From an uncultured Paracoccaceae bacterium (lineage in GTDB: Bacteria; Pseudomonadota; Alphaproteobacteria; Rhodobacterales; Rhodobacteraceae), in the NCBI GenBank assembly GCA_937927885.1, contig CALEZJ010000191.1, positions 1 through 13,951 of the forward strand: 13,951 nt of DNA, given 5' to 3'. Shown here one piece after another: positions 1 through 8,953 of the stretch. Position 1 is the stretch's first letter, and the number at the start of each line of letters is the position of its first letter. The notes below the pieces were generated by a model. The model was given only the letters and a program-made list of their open reading frames with translations. It was not told the DNA's origin and ran no database searches. Position numbers and translations under genes: made by a program.

Positions 1-505
1 CGAGCCGCTCTGCCACCGCGCGGTCGTGCGCCGTCGTGGTGGGCGAGCGGAATTCCAGCGTGTCCGAGACGATGCAGGACAACATTGCCCCCTTGATGCC
101 GCGCGGCGCCTCGGCCAGTGTCGTGCCCATGAGGTCCGCCATGATCGTCGCCGTGCAGGCCAATGGGCGGATGGTGATGTCGATGGGGCCCTTGGTTTCC
201 AGTCCGCCGACCAGCTTGTGGTGGTCGATGATCGCGGTGATGTCGGCCGCATTGATCCCATCGGGCAATTCGGCCGGGTTGTTGGTGTCGACGATCACCA
301 CCTTGTCGCCCTTGGCCACACCGGCGATGATTTCCGGCTTTTCCAGTCCCCAATGGCGCAGAACGAACGCCGCTTCGGTGTTGGGCTCGCCCAGAAGGGC
401 GGCGCGCGCCGGGGTGCCGGTGGCATTCAGATACCAGGCCCAGGCGATGGGCGAACCGGTCGAGTCGGTGTCGGGCGATTTGTGGCCAAAGACGAGGGTG
501 GTCAT
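1..505 (-). CDS. ppaC: Manganese-dependent inorganic pyrophosphatase (family II, DHH), 5' part
   Basis: This cytoplasmic enzyme hydrolyses pyrophosphate to two phosphates and so pulls biosynthetic reactions forward. I translated the minus strand from the ATG whose complement is at 503-505. The visible 168 residues hold the N-terminal DHH domain with all its metal-binding motifs: GHKSPDTDS (H8, D12, D14), VDTNN (D73, N75), IDHHK (D94, H95, H96) and SDT (D148). The family is usually a little over 300 residues, so the C-terminal DHHA2 substrate-binding domain lies off the left edge. The gene is truncated by the window, not broken. It is divergent from the DUF2161 gene, with 111 bp between the starts. 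No strong Shine-Dalgarno is visible. Motif order makes the family certain; that manganese is the metal comes from family knowledge. Confidence 0.96.
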   Translation of the reverse strand, partial: MTTLVFGHKSPDTDSTGSPIAWAWYLNATGTPARAALLGEPNTEAAFVLRHWGLEKPEIIAGVAKGDKVVIVDTNNPAELPDGINAADITAIIDHHKLVGGLETKGPIDITIRPLACTATIMADLMGTTLAEAPRGIKGAMLSCIVSDTLEFRSPTTTAHDRAVAERL

Positions 506-539
506 GGGCGGGATCCGTCACTTCTGGGGTTGCGCGCGG

Positions 540-568
540 GTTATAGGCGCGGGGCGCGGTCAGGAAAA
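540..568 (-). promoter_or_regulatory. Candidate promoter for ppaC
   Basis: Read on the minus strand, TATAAC (complement of 540-545) is a good -10 hexamer about 35 nt upstream of the ppaC ATG. The matching -35 position, 17 nt further upstream (563-568), reads TTTTCC and is weak. The match is by eye only. Confidence 0.3.
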
Positions 569-616
569 GGGGGCGTGGCCTTGTCGCCCGACTCTGAAAG
601 TCGCTAACATGCCGCC

Positions 617-1285
617 ATGCAGCGCGAGGCCGAACTCTATCCCTATCTGAAGGCGCATTTCGAGGCGCAGGGTCTTGCCGTCAAGGGCGAGATCGGGGCC
701 GCCGATCTGGTTGCCATGGGCGGGCCTGACCCGGTCATCGTCGAGATGAAGCTGGGGTTTTCCCTGACCCTGTACCATCAGGCGGTGGCGCGGCTGGCGC
801 TGAGTCCGCAGGTCTGGATCGCGGTTCTGCATCCCAAAGGGGCCAGCGCACCGCGCATCCTGCGCGACAATGCGGCGCTTTGCCGTCGTCTTGGCCTCGG
901 GCTGCTGACTGTGCGGGCGCGCGATGGGCATGTCACCACGCATCTGTCCCCCGAGGCCCCGCCGCCGCGCAAATCCACCCGCAAGCGTGCCCGGCTCGAG
1001 GCAGAATTCGCCCGCCTGCGAGGCGACCCCAACGCGGGCGGCGCAACCCGGCACGGGCTGGTCACCGGGTATCGGCAGGATGCGCTGCGCTGTGCGCTCT
1101 ACCTTGCAGAATACGGCCCGTCGCGGGGCGCGGCGGTGGCGCGCGACACGGGGGTGCCGACGGCGACCCGGATCATGGCCGACAACCATTACGGCTGGTT
1201 CGAGCGCGCGGCCAAGGGCGTCTACCGGCTCGGTGCGGCGGGACAAAAGGGCGTGTCCGACTGGGATGGCGCCTTGCCGGACTGA
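617..1285 (+). CDS. DUF2161 family protein, PD-(D/E)XK nuclease-like core with C-terminal winged helix
   Basis: The 222-residue product matches proteins catalogued as DUF2161 (sometimes labelled 'phosphodiesterase'); its biological role is unknown to me. Near the N-terminus, GAADLV (D30) is followed by VIVEMK (E43, K45) and then YHQAVARL (Q55). This D...ExK...Q series is the active-site pattern of PD-(D/E)XK nuclease-fold proteins. Residues about 118-130 are Lys/Arg-rich. Residues about 150-205, including a helical stretch around 155-180 and WFERAAKGVYRLG, look like a winged helix. DNA or RNA cleavage is therefore plausible but inferred. The ATG at 617 gives the full domain; no good ribosome-binding site precedes it. 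The protein has no signal peptide or membrane segment. It stands between divergent ppaC and an exported protein in the same direction 101 bp downstream. Confidence 0.85.
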   Translation: MQREAELYPYLKAHFEAQGLAVKGEIGAADLVAMGGPDPVIVEMKLGFSLTLYHQAVARLALSPQVWIAVLHPKGASAPRILRDNAALCRRLGLGLLTVRARDGHVTTHLSPEAPPPRKSTRKRARLEAEFARLRGDPNAGGATRHGLVTGYRQDALRCALYLAEYGPSRGAAVARDTGVPTATRIMADNHYGWFERAAKGVYRLGAAGQKGVSDWDGALPD

Positions 1286-1294
1286 TCGTCGCCG

Positions 1295-1324
1295 TTGACG
1301 CAGAGGGGGGCAGAAATGCTAGCG
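1295..1324 (+). promoter_or_regulatory. Candidate promoter for the exported cysteine-repeat protein
   Basis: TTGACG at 1295-1300 is a close -35 match. TGCTAG at 1317-1322 (16-nt spacer) or CTAGCG at 1319-1324 (18-nt spacer) could be the -10. The element lies in the gap after the DUF2161 stop, about 65 nt before the next start, which suggests separate transcription of the downstream gene. A strong ribosome-binding site, AAGGA at 1376-1380, then precedes the ATG by 6 nt. Confidence 0.4.
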
Positions 1325-1386
1325 TGCTCTGACTGCGAACAGGGTGCCCCGGTTTTTCGCGGGCATGTTTTTTACAAGGAATTATC

Positions 1387-2787
1387 ATGCTTCGCCATTC
1401 CCTTGCGGGAGTGTTCGCCATGGTTCTGGCCATGGTCGCACTGCCCGTTGTTGCCCAGACCTTCAGTCCCCTGACCCGCGCGGCCATTCTTCGCGATATC
1501 GTCGAGGCCGGCTGCGTGGTTCCGGTTTCGGAACTGGATCAGTTGCGCGACCTTGGCACCCGGACCGATGAGCAGTCGGCGCGACTCTGGATGCTGACCG
1601 CGCTGCGCAATCGCGGGCTGATGACCGAGGCCGATGGCCAGTTGCGGCTGGCGGCCAGTTTCTGCACTCCCCAGCAGGTCGATGCGCGCACGCGACTGAT
1701 CGACGGCTTTGCCTTTGGCGGCTGCACCATCTCGCCAGCCGATCTTTCCTCTCTGTTCCTCCCTCTGGGTCTGTCCGAGGACGAGGCCTTTTCCACCCTG
1801 TCGCGCATGCATGCTCTCGGCGAGACCCGGATGGACGTGACCGAGCGCGGCCTGATCCTGATACGTCGCCTGTGCCCGGAGACCGTGCGCGAACTTCTGC
1901 GATCCGCCCGGGCCGAGGTGCTTGATGGGCTGCAGCGGGCACCCCGGTGCGAGTTGCCCTTTGACGCGCTTTTGCGCCGGATCGGCTCGATCGCGCAGCA
2001 TGATCCGATGCTGTTTACTGCGGTCTCCCGTTTGACCGATTTGCCGCTCCTTGGGGGCATCATCACCCGCTTTGACCATGAGGCGCGGACTGCCACGATG
2101 TTCGGGGCCGGGTGCAATCTGGACCGCCTGTCCGAGGTTCTGGCACCCTCAGGGCGCAACGAGGCCCTTGTCGCGGCGCTCCAGCCTTTCAACTGCCGCC
2201 TGTCGCGGCTTGACCGCGCTGCGATCATCGAGCGGTTCGGACGCAGCGAGCGCGAATTCTTCCTGACCGCCGAGTTGTTTCGCATGACCGGGCGTCTGAC
2301 CGGGGTTTCCGGACAGGTCGAGACCCTTGCCCCCGAATACTGCGGGGCCAACGCCGTTGTGCCGCCATCGCTGCGGGCCGGTGTCGATCCTGAACAGCAT
2401 GCCGCGCTGCTGCGCATGTTCCGCGACCGGGGCTGCAATCTGGGAGGGCAGGAGCTGTTCGTCGATGGCCCGGCCTATGGCGTGCGATTCGTTCTGGACA
2501 TCACCAGCGCCCGCGGTGCCTTGCAGGCCATGATCGTGGCGGGTGAAGTGGTCGAGGTCGCCGATCGCTTTGTCCTCGATCAGGCGATTTGCACGGCTGC
2601 GCCGGACGAACGACCGGCGGTGATCGCGGCCTTCCGATCCGCCGGTTGCAGGGTGGCGGCGGGGGAGGTTTCCCGGCTGTTGCCAGGCCGCGCCGCGCAG
2701 GAGGTGGTCAGCAACCTTCTGAGCGAGGGGCGCATCACCTTGACCGAGGGGGCACTGGCGCTCGATCCCGCGCTTTGCGCCAACTAG
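1387..2787 (+). CDS. Exported protein of unknown function with six cysteine-paired modules
   Basis: I do not recognise this 466-residue protein. Residues 1-23 form a Sec signal peptide: a short basic start (R3, H4), a hydrophobic core (VFAMVLAMVALPVV) and a V-V-A cleavage site after A23, so it should be periplasmic. The mature part holds exactly 12 cysteines, which fall into six consecutive pairs: C43/C93, C113/C163, C188/C243, C270/C319, C350/C402 and C421/C464. Partners are 43-55 residues apart and the modules repeat every 70-82 residues. Each module reads as a helix ending in a Cys, a second helix often starting after a Ser/Pro turn, a third helix, then two short strands ending in the second Cys; this resembles a winged-helix fold tied by one disulfide. 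No catalytic motif, lipobox or membrane anchor is visible. The start is supported by AAGGA 6 nt upstream. It is probably a single-gene unit, convergent with the phosphatase gene. Confidence 0.85.
   Translation: MLRHSLAGVFAMVLAMVALPVVAQTFSPLTRAAILRDIVEAGCVVPVSELDQLRDLGTRTDEQSARLWMLTALRNRGLMTEADGQLRLAASFCTPQQVDARTRLIDGFAFGGCTISPADLSSLFLPLGLSEDEAFSTLSRMHALGETRMDVTERGLILIRRLCPETVRELLRSARAEVLDGLQRAPRCELPFDALLRRIGSIAQHDPMLFTAVSRLTDLPLLGGIITRFDHEARTATMFGAGCNLDRLSEVLAPSGRNEALVAALQPFNCRLSRLDRAAIIERFGRSEREFFLTAELFRMTGRLTGVSGQVETLAPEYCGANAVVPPSLRAGVDPEQHAALLRMFRDRGCNLGGQELFVDGPAYGVRFVLDITSARGALQAMIVAGEVVEVADRFVLDQAICTAAPDERPAVIAAFRSAGCRVAAGEVSRLLPGRAAQEVVSNLLSEGRITLTEGALALDPALCAN
1477..2778 (+). repeat. 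Six degenerate protein-level repeats of about 75 residues
   Basis: The region encodes residues about 31-464 of the exported protein. Typical module openings are ILRDIVEAGC, LIDGFAFGGC, LLRMFRDRGC and VIAAFRSAGC; typical closings are LRLAASFC, LILIRRLC and ALALDPALC. The repeats are visible in the protein but not at the DNA level, so the duplications are old. Module 3 (C188-C243) is the most divergent. Confidence 0.7.
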
Positions 2788-2895
2788 AAGGGGCGCGCTG
2801 AACGCAGGAAGGGCTTCTTTCTGGGATGCTCCCTTAGGGCAAACTGGAAACATGTCTTCGCAGGAGACTAGGTCAGCCCTGGCGCCAAGGTCCGG

Positions 2896-3384
2896 TCAGA
2901 GGGCAAGCCCCGTCGCAGGGGGCTTGCCAGTGGCCCAGTCGAACTGGGCCGCGGTTTCCACAGCCCCAGGTCGCACCGCGCGCAGGCGTTCGAGGGCGTT
3001 CTCGGGTGGCTCGCCCGAGTCGACCATCAGTTTCAGGGCCACCATGCCCGATCGACCCAATCCGCCCCGGCAATGGACCAGAACCTTTTCGCCGCCGTCC
3101 AGCGTGGCCGCGATGCGCCGCGCCAGCCTGGGCCAGTCGGCACCCTGGGGAGGGATCCCGAAATCCGCGACCGGGAAATGCGCCCAGTCGATACCCCGCG
3201 CGGCAAGCCAGTCCGGCAGATCGCCGGCGCCGAGGGCCGCCATTTCCGCGGCTTCGGTCATCGACACCACCAGCGCAGGGCGGAATGCCTCCACCGCCTC
3301 GCGGTTTTCCGGAAGGGCGGGCAGCGGGCTCAGCGCCAGGGTGCCGTGGCGCAGGGGCAGGGGGGCGATGACGAAACCGGACAT
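2896..3384 (-). CDS. Small cysteine-dependent protein phosphatase, dual-specificity/CDKN3-like
   Basis: The 162-residue cytoplasmic protein carries the phosphatase signature [11 protein letters not shown], with nucleophile C105 and phosphate-binding R111 (CX5R). The general-acid loop is represented by [10 protein letters not shown] (D74), and [10 protein letters not shown] (139-148) is a typical trailing motif. Such enzymes hydrolyse phosphotyrosine or phosphoserine/threonine esters through a cysteinyl-phosphate; the target here is unknown. I start at the ATG complementary to 3382-3384, because the longer reading upstream (to 3507) would run into the CIRCE operator and adds 41 residues of poor quality. 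No Shine-Dalgarno is visible. The gene is divergent from groES (171 bp between starts) and convergent with the exported cysteine-repeat protein. Its last 55 bases of coding sequence contain two perfect stem-loops (see 2902-2950). Confidence 0.88.
   Translation of the reverse strand: MSGFVIAPLPLRHGTLALSPLPALPENREAVEAFRPALVVSMTEAAEMAALGAGDLPDWLAARGIDWAHFPVADFGIPPQGADWPRLARRIAATLDGGEKVLVHCRGGLGRSGMVALKLMVDSGEPPENALERLRAVRPGAVETAAQFDWATGKPPATGLAL
2902..2950. other. Two adjacent perfect inverted repeats inside the 3' end of the phosphatase gene
   Basis: The first repeat has 10-bp perfect arms, GGCAAGCCCC at 2902-2911 and its complement at 2919-2928, with a 7-nt loop. Three bases on, GGCCCAGT at 2932-2939 pairs perfectly with 2943-2950 around a CGA loop. 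No T-tract follows on either strand, so neither is a standard intrinsic terminator. They lie just before the phosphatase stop codon and could stabilise the mRNA 3' end or act as a U-less termination signal between two converging genes. Confidence 0.6.
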
Positions 3385-3459
3385 GGTGCAGGGGTAGCGC
3401 GGCGCCCCGTGCTGGGCAAGCGGGGACAGAACCGCCGCACAAAAGCAACGGGGCGGGTG

Positions 3460-3488
3460 TTGACAGCGGGCAGGCACTTGCCTATCTC
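3460..3488 (+). promoter_or_regulatory. Housekeeping-sigma promoter of groESL
   Basis: TTGACA at 3460-3465 is a perfect -35 hexamer. It is followed by exactly 17 nt and then TATCTC at 3483-3488 as the -10. Transcription should start near 3495, right at the edge of the CIRCE operator, so that a bound repressor would block initiation. Confidence 0.75.
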
Positions 3489-3496
3489 GGGCTTCG

Positions 3497-3523
3497 TTAG
3501 CACTCATCGGAGTCGAGTGCTAA
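3497..3523 (+). promoter_or_regulatory. CIRCE operator (HrcA binding site)
   Basis: TTAGCACTC at 3497-3505, a 9-nt spacer, and GAGTGCTAA at 3515-3523 form the canonical 9-N9-9 CIRCE inverted repeat without a mismatch. HrcA binds this element and is kept active by GroEL, giving feedback control of chaperonin synthesis. It lies immediately after the promoter, 32 bp before the groES start. I see no second copy in the window, and hrcA itself is not here. Confidence 0.97.
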
Positions 3524-3555
3524 AACCCATCGAACCGAAGCCAGGGAGCACTAAC

Positions 3556-3843
3556 ATGGCGTTCAAACCCCTCCACGACCGCGTGCTGGTCAAGCGCGTG
3601 CAGAGCGACGAGAAGACCAAGGGCGGGCTGATCATCCCCGATTCGGCCAAGGAAAAGCCCGCGGAAGGCGAGATCATCGCGGTCGGCGAAGGCGCGCGCA
3701 AGGATTCGGGCGAGCTGATCGCGCCGTCGGTCAAGGCGGGCGACCGCATCCTGTTCGGCAAATGGTCGGGCACCGAGGTGACGCTGGATGGTCAGGAACT
3801 GCTGATCATGAAGGAAAGCGACATCCTCGGGATCATCGGCTGA
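3556..3843 (+). CDS. groES: Co-chaperonin GroES (10 kDa chaperonin)
   Basis: GroES forms the heptameric lid that closes the GroEL folding chamber in the cytoplasm. The 95-residue length is normal. The N-terminus ([12 protein letters not shown]) is the family signature. The mobile loop around residues 17-33 contains the hydrophobic GLII segment that docks on GroEL, and the C-terminal [10 protein letters not shown] is typical. AGGGAG at 3543-3548 is a good ribosome-binding site 7 nt before the ATG. It is the first gene of a two-gene operon, 71 bp ahead of groEL, under the promoter at 3460 and the CIRCE at 3497. Confidence 0.98.
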   Translation: MAFKPLHDRVLVKRVQSDEKTKGGLIIPDSAKEKPAEGEIIAVGEGARKDSGELIAPSVKAGDRILFGKWSGTEVTLDGQELLIMKESDILGIIG

Positions 3844-3860
3844 TCCACGCCTTCCGGTCC

Positions 3861-5558
<1,698 letters not shown>

Positions 5559-5586
5559 GATCCGCGCCTTTGGGCCGGTTCGGAGA

Positions 5587-5612
5587 GGGCGCCCTTTGGG
5601 GCGCCCTTTTTT
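5587..5612 (+). terminator. Intrinsic terminator of groESL
   Basis: GGGCGCCC at 5587-5594 and an identical (self-complementary) GGGCGCCC at 5599-5606 form a perfect 8-bp stem with a TTTG loop, followed by six T at 5607-5612. It ends the groESL transcript before the convergent glycerate kinase gene. Confidence 0.92.
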
Positions 5613-5726
5613 CGTGAATGTCCGGCTGGTGTCGGGGCCCGGGTCCGGCTGCGCAAGCTGCGTCTTTGGGGCAAGATGAAGGGGGGCGGGTTTCCTGTGC
5701 CTTTGCCGGTTCGGGACGGTTTGCCC

Positions 5727-6992
5727 TCAGGCCCCAATCAGCACAGCGCGGAAATCGTTGACATTGGTCAACGTGGGGCCTGTGACCACCTGCCCGCCGA
5801 TTGCGCTGAAGAACCCGTGCGCATCATTGCGCGCCAGTGCCAGGGCCGGGTCGATCCCCGCAGCGCGCGCACGGGCCAGCGTGTCGGGCCCGATCAGCGC
5901 CCCGGCAACCTCGGCGGCGCCGTCCACCCCGTCCGTGTCGCAGGCCAGGGCGTGGATGCCCGGCGCGCCCTCGAGCGCCAGCGCCAGGGCAAGGCAGAAT
6001 TCGGCATTCGGTCCGCCTGTACCGTCGCCCCGGATGGTCACCGTCAGTTCCCCGCCCGACAGCAGCAGGATCGGCGCGTCCCCGGGTTTGAGGGTGGCCT
6101 TGATCGCCCGCGCCTCGGCGGCCTGTGCTGCGGCCACGTCGCGCGCCTCGCCTTCCAGCGCGTCGCCCAGTATCCTCACGCTGATCCCCTGCGACCGCGC
6201 CAGTTCGGCAGCGGCGGCCAGGGATTGCGCGGGGGCGGCAATCACCCGGTTCTCGACCCGCGCCAGCCGCGCATCCCCCGGTGCGATCACGCCCGTGGGA
6301 CGGGCGAGCGCAGCGCGCACGCTGTCCGGCACCGGCACTGACCAGCGGGACAGAACCTCGCGCGCGTCGGCCGGGGTCGACGGGTCGCTGACCGTCGGGC
6401 CAGAGCCGATGAACGCCGGGTCATCGCCCGGCACGTCCGAGATCATCAGCGCCAGCATCCGCGCAGGCGCGGCCGCAGCGGCCAGTTGCCCGCCCTTGAC
6501 CCGGCTCAGATGCTTGCGCAGAAGGTTCATCCGGCCGATCGGCGCGCCCGAGGCCAGCAGCGCGGCGTTGACCGCCTGTTTTTCCGCCAGTGTCACCCCC
6601 TTGGTCGGGGCCACCAGCAGTGCCGAGGCGCCGCCCGAGATCAGCGCCAGCACGAAATCCCCCTCGCCGCAGCCCTGAAGCAGCGCCAGCATCCGCTCTG
6701 TCGCCTCGGCCCCCGCCGCATCGGGCACCGGATGGGCGGCGCTGGCAATCTCGATCCCGCGTGTCGGTCGCTCGTAACCGTAGCGGGTGATCACCAGCCC
6801 GTCGCACGGACCCCAGACGCTTTCCACCGCCTCGGCCATGCGTGCGCTGGCCTTGCCCGCGCCCACCACCACAACCCGGCCAGCCGGGCGTGGCGGAAGA
6901 TGCGCGGGCACGGCGCGCATGGGATCGGCGGCGTCGACGGCGCTTTGGAACAGCGCGCGCAACAGGGCGGGAGGGGGCAGGGGATGGCTCAT
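5727..6992 (-). CDS. Glycerate 2-kinase, MOFRL family (GckA/TtuD type)
   Basis: The enzyme phosphorylates D-glycerate to 2-phosphoglycerate, feeding products of glyoxylate, tartrate or serine-cycle routes into glycolysis; older records call the family 'hydroxypyruvate reductase TtuD'. The 421-residue product has an N-terminal nucleotide-binding domain with VVGAGKAS (K47 at the expected active-site position), [10 protein letters not shown] (118-126) and [15 protein letters not shown] (186-200). The C-terminal MOFRL domain runs from about [10 protein letters not shown] (310-319) through CDTDGVDG (351-358) to the end. The signature usually written GGRN reads GGPN here (P328). I start at the ATG complementary to 6990-6992: the frame stays open upstream but would overlap the argS promoter and start. 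No good ribosome-binding site is visible. It is divergent from argS and convergent with groEL. In-family function is well supported; the physiological pathway is not shown by context. Confidence 0.92.
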   Translation of the reverse strand: MSHPLPPPALLRALFQSAVDAADPMRAVPAHLPPRPAGRVVVVGAGKASARMAEAVESVWGPCDGLVITRYGYERPTRGIEIASAAHPVPDAAGAEATERMLALLQGCGEGDFVLALISGGASALLVAPTKGVTLAEKQAVNAALLASGAPIGRMNLLRKHLSRVKGGQLAAAAAPARMLALMISDVPGDDPAFIGSGPTVSDPSTPADAREVLSRWSVPVPDSVRAALARPTGVIAPGDARLARVENRVIAAPAQSLAAAAELARSQGISVRILGDALEGEARDVAAAQAAEARAIKATLKPGDAPILLLSGGELTVTIRGDGTGGPNAEFCLALALALEGAPGIHALACDTDGVDGAAEVAGALIGPDTLARARAAGIDPALALARNDAHGFFSAIGGQVVTGPTLTNVNDFRAVLIGA

Positions 6993-7059
6993 CGCGCCAC
7001 TATGGCCGCGCTCGCACCGTCGCGAAAGCCCCGGCAAGAGCGTTTTGACCGCGCACACG

Positions 7060-7087
7060 TTGACCTTGGCGTTTGCCGTGGTAGTGC
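7060..7087 (+). promoter_or_regulatory. Weak candidate promoter for argS
   Basis: TTGACC at 7060-7065 (a second TTGACC lies at 7045-7050) with TAGTGC at 7082-7087 after 16 nt. It is in the 118-bp divergent gap with the glycerate kinase gene. The -10 is poor, so this is only a placement guess. Confidence 0.25.
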
Positions 7088-7110
7088 AAGAGCCAGCAGA
7101 GGAAAGTGAC

Positions 7111-8853
7111 ATGAACCTGTTCAACGATATTCGTGCGCTGGTGATCGAGGCGCTGGCCCGGATGACCGCCGAGGGCGCGCTGCCCGCTGGTCTGGAAACC
7201 GGCGCCGTCACGGTCGAACCCCCGCGCGATGCCGCGCATGGCGACATGGCGACCAATGCGGCGATGGTGCTGGCCAAACCCGCGGGCCTTGCACCCCGCG
7301 CGATTGCCGAGGCCTTGGCCGCGCGGCTCGCGCAGGACGCGCGCATCGCCTCGGTCGAAGTGGCGGGGCCCGGTTTCCTGAACCTGCGGTTGGCGCCCGC
7401 GGTCTGGCAGGGTGTCGTTGCCGCAGCACTGCGGTTGGGCGCCGATTATGGCCGGGGCCGGATCGGTGCGGGCCAGAAGGTCAACGTGGAATTCGTCAGT
7501 GCCAATCCGACCGGCCCGATGCATGTGGGCCATGTGCGCGGCGCCGTGGTCGGCGATGCGCTGGCGAACCTGCTGGCCTTTGCCGGCTGGGAGGTGACAC
7601 GCGAATACTACATCAATGATGGCGGCGCGCAGGTCGATGTGCTGGCGCGCTCGGCCTATGAGCGCTACCGCGAGGCGCATGGCCTCTCGCCCGAGATCGC
7701 CGAGGGGCTTTATCCGGGCGATTACCTGATCCCGGTGGGCGAGGCGCTGAAGGCCGAATTCGGCGATCGGTTCCTGAACCAGCCTGAGTCCGTCTGGTTG
7801 CCGCTGATCCGCGAGTTCGCGACGCAGGCCATGATGGCGATGATCCGCGAGGATCTGGCGGCGCTGGGCGTGCGCATGGATGTCTATTCCAGCGAAAAGG
7901 CGATTTACGGCACCGGCCGGATCGAGGCCGCGCTCGAGACCTTGCGCGGCATGGGTCTGATCTATGAGGGCGTGCTGGAGCCGCCGAAAGGCAAGACCCC
8001 CGAGGATTGGGAGCCGCGCGAGCAGACGCTGTTCCGCTCGACGGCGCATGGGGATGATGTGGATCGGCCGGTGAAGAAATCGGACGGAAGCTGGACCTAT
8101 TTCGCGCCCGACATTGCCTATCACCATGACAAGGTGCAGCGCGGGTTCGATCTGTTGATCGACATTCTGGGCGCCGATCATGGCGGCTATGTCAAGCGCA
8201 TGAAGGCGGCCGTGGCGGCGTTGTCGAATGGCCGTGTGCCGCTGGAGATCAAGCTGATCCAGTTGGTCAAGCTGTTCAAGAACGGCGAGCCGTTCAAGAT
8301 GTCGAAGCGCGCAGGGACCTTTGTCACGCTGCGCGACGTGGTCGAGATGGTGGGCGCCGATGTGACCCGCTTCGTCATGCTGACACGCAAGAACGACGCG
8401 GCGCTCGATTTCGATTTCGACAAGGTGCAGGAGCAATCCAAGGACAACCCGGTCTGGTATGTGCAATACGCCCATGCCCGCGTGGCTTCGGTGCTGCGCA
8501 AGGCGCAGGCGGCAGGGGTGGATGTGTCCGATGCGGCGCTGGCAGGGCTGGACCTGTCGTCGCTGACCCATCCGGCAGAGTTGGCGTTGATGCGCAAGCT
8601 GGGCGATTGGCCGCGTCAGGTCGACATTGCCGCCCGCGCGCATGAACCGCACCGCGTGGCGGGCTTCCTGACCGAACTTGCCGCCGACCTGCACGGGCAC
8701 TGGAACCGGGGCAATGACGAGGTCGGATTGCGCTTTGTGCAGGAGGATCCGACTGTCATGGCCCGGAAAATCGCGCTCGCCCGTGCCGTGGGCGTTGTTA
8801 TTTTCGCAGGTCTTGCTATCCTCGGCGTCAAACCTGTCGAAGAAATGCGCTGA
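7111..8853 (+). CDS. argS: Arginyl-tRNA synthetase
   Basis: This class I synthetase charges tRNA-Arg with arginine at the expense of ATP. The 580-residue protein begins with the Arg-tRNA synthetase N-terminal domain (about 3-95). The catalytic core carries [16 protein letters not shown] with the HIGH-type motif HVGH at 138-141, and [10 protein letters not shown] with KMSK at 396-399. [13 protein letters not shown] (near 450) leads into the all-helical DALR anticodon-binding domain that runs to the C-terminus. The GAGG-containing sequence before 7111 is a good ribosome-binding site and the preceding divergent gene fixes the left limit, so this ATG is preferred to in-frame codons upstream. It heads the SPOR-nagZ-scpAB cluster, 100 bp before the next gene, and may or may not be transcribed with it. 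Confidence 0.98.
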   Translation: MNLFNDIRALVIEALARMTAEGALPAGLETGAVTVEPPRDAAHGDMATNAAMVLAKPAGLAPRAIAEALAARLAQDARIASVEVAGPGFLNLRLAPAVWQGVVAAALRLGADYGRGRIGAGQKVNVEFVSANPTGPMHVGHVRGAVVGDALANLLAFAGWEVTREYYINDGGAQVDVLARSAYERYREAHGLSPEIAEGLYPGDYLIPVGEALKAEFGDRFLNQPESVWLPLIREFATQAMMAMIREDLAALGVRMDVYSSEKAIYGTGRIEAALETLRGMGLIYEGVLEPPKGKTPEDWEPREQTLFRSTAHGDDVDRPVKKSDGSWTYFAPDIAYHHDKVQRGFDLLIDILGADHGGYVKRMKAAVAALSNGRVPLEIKLIQLVKLFKNGEPFKMSKRAGTFVTLRDVVEMVGADVTRFVMLTRKNDAALDFDFDKVQEQSKDNPVWYVQYAHARVASVLRKAQAAGVDVSDAALAGLDLSSLTHPAELALMRKLGDWPRQVDIAARAHEPHRVAGFLTELAADLHGHWNRGNDEVGLRFVQEDPTVMARKIALARAVGVVIFAGLAILGVKPVEEMR

Positions 8854-8953
8854 TTTCAGGCCGGCGCATCGTCAGGACCGCGCGCCGCGACCCGGCGCGT
8901 GACTGTGAGCGTAATCCAAGACCGGGACAACCCGGCGGGACTGTGAGGCGAGC

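Noticed and set aside
589..603. Small hairpin CGACT/AGTCG before the DUF2161 start
   Set aside because: A five-pair stem of this kind is expected by chance in GC-rich DNA, and nothing else supports a function.
3385..3507. Longer N-terminus of the phosphatase
   Set aside because: The 41 extra residues would be encoded across the CIRCE and the groESL promoter, and do not resemble the family; the ATG at 3384 is preferred.
5758..6678. Open frame of 306 codons on the plus strand
   Set aside because: It is antisense to the glycerate kinase gene and its Ser/Ala/Arg-rich product is typical of GC-rich shadow frames.
7000..8700. Open frame of 566 codons on the minus strand
   Set aside because: It is fully antisense to argS, which has HVGH and KMSK motifs; the antisense product shows no recognisable family.
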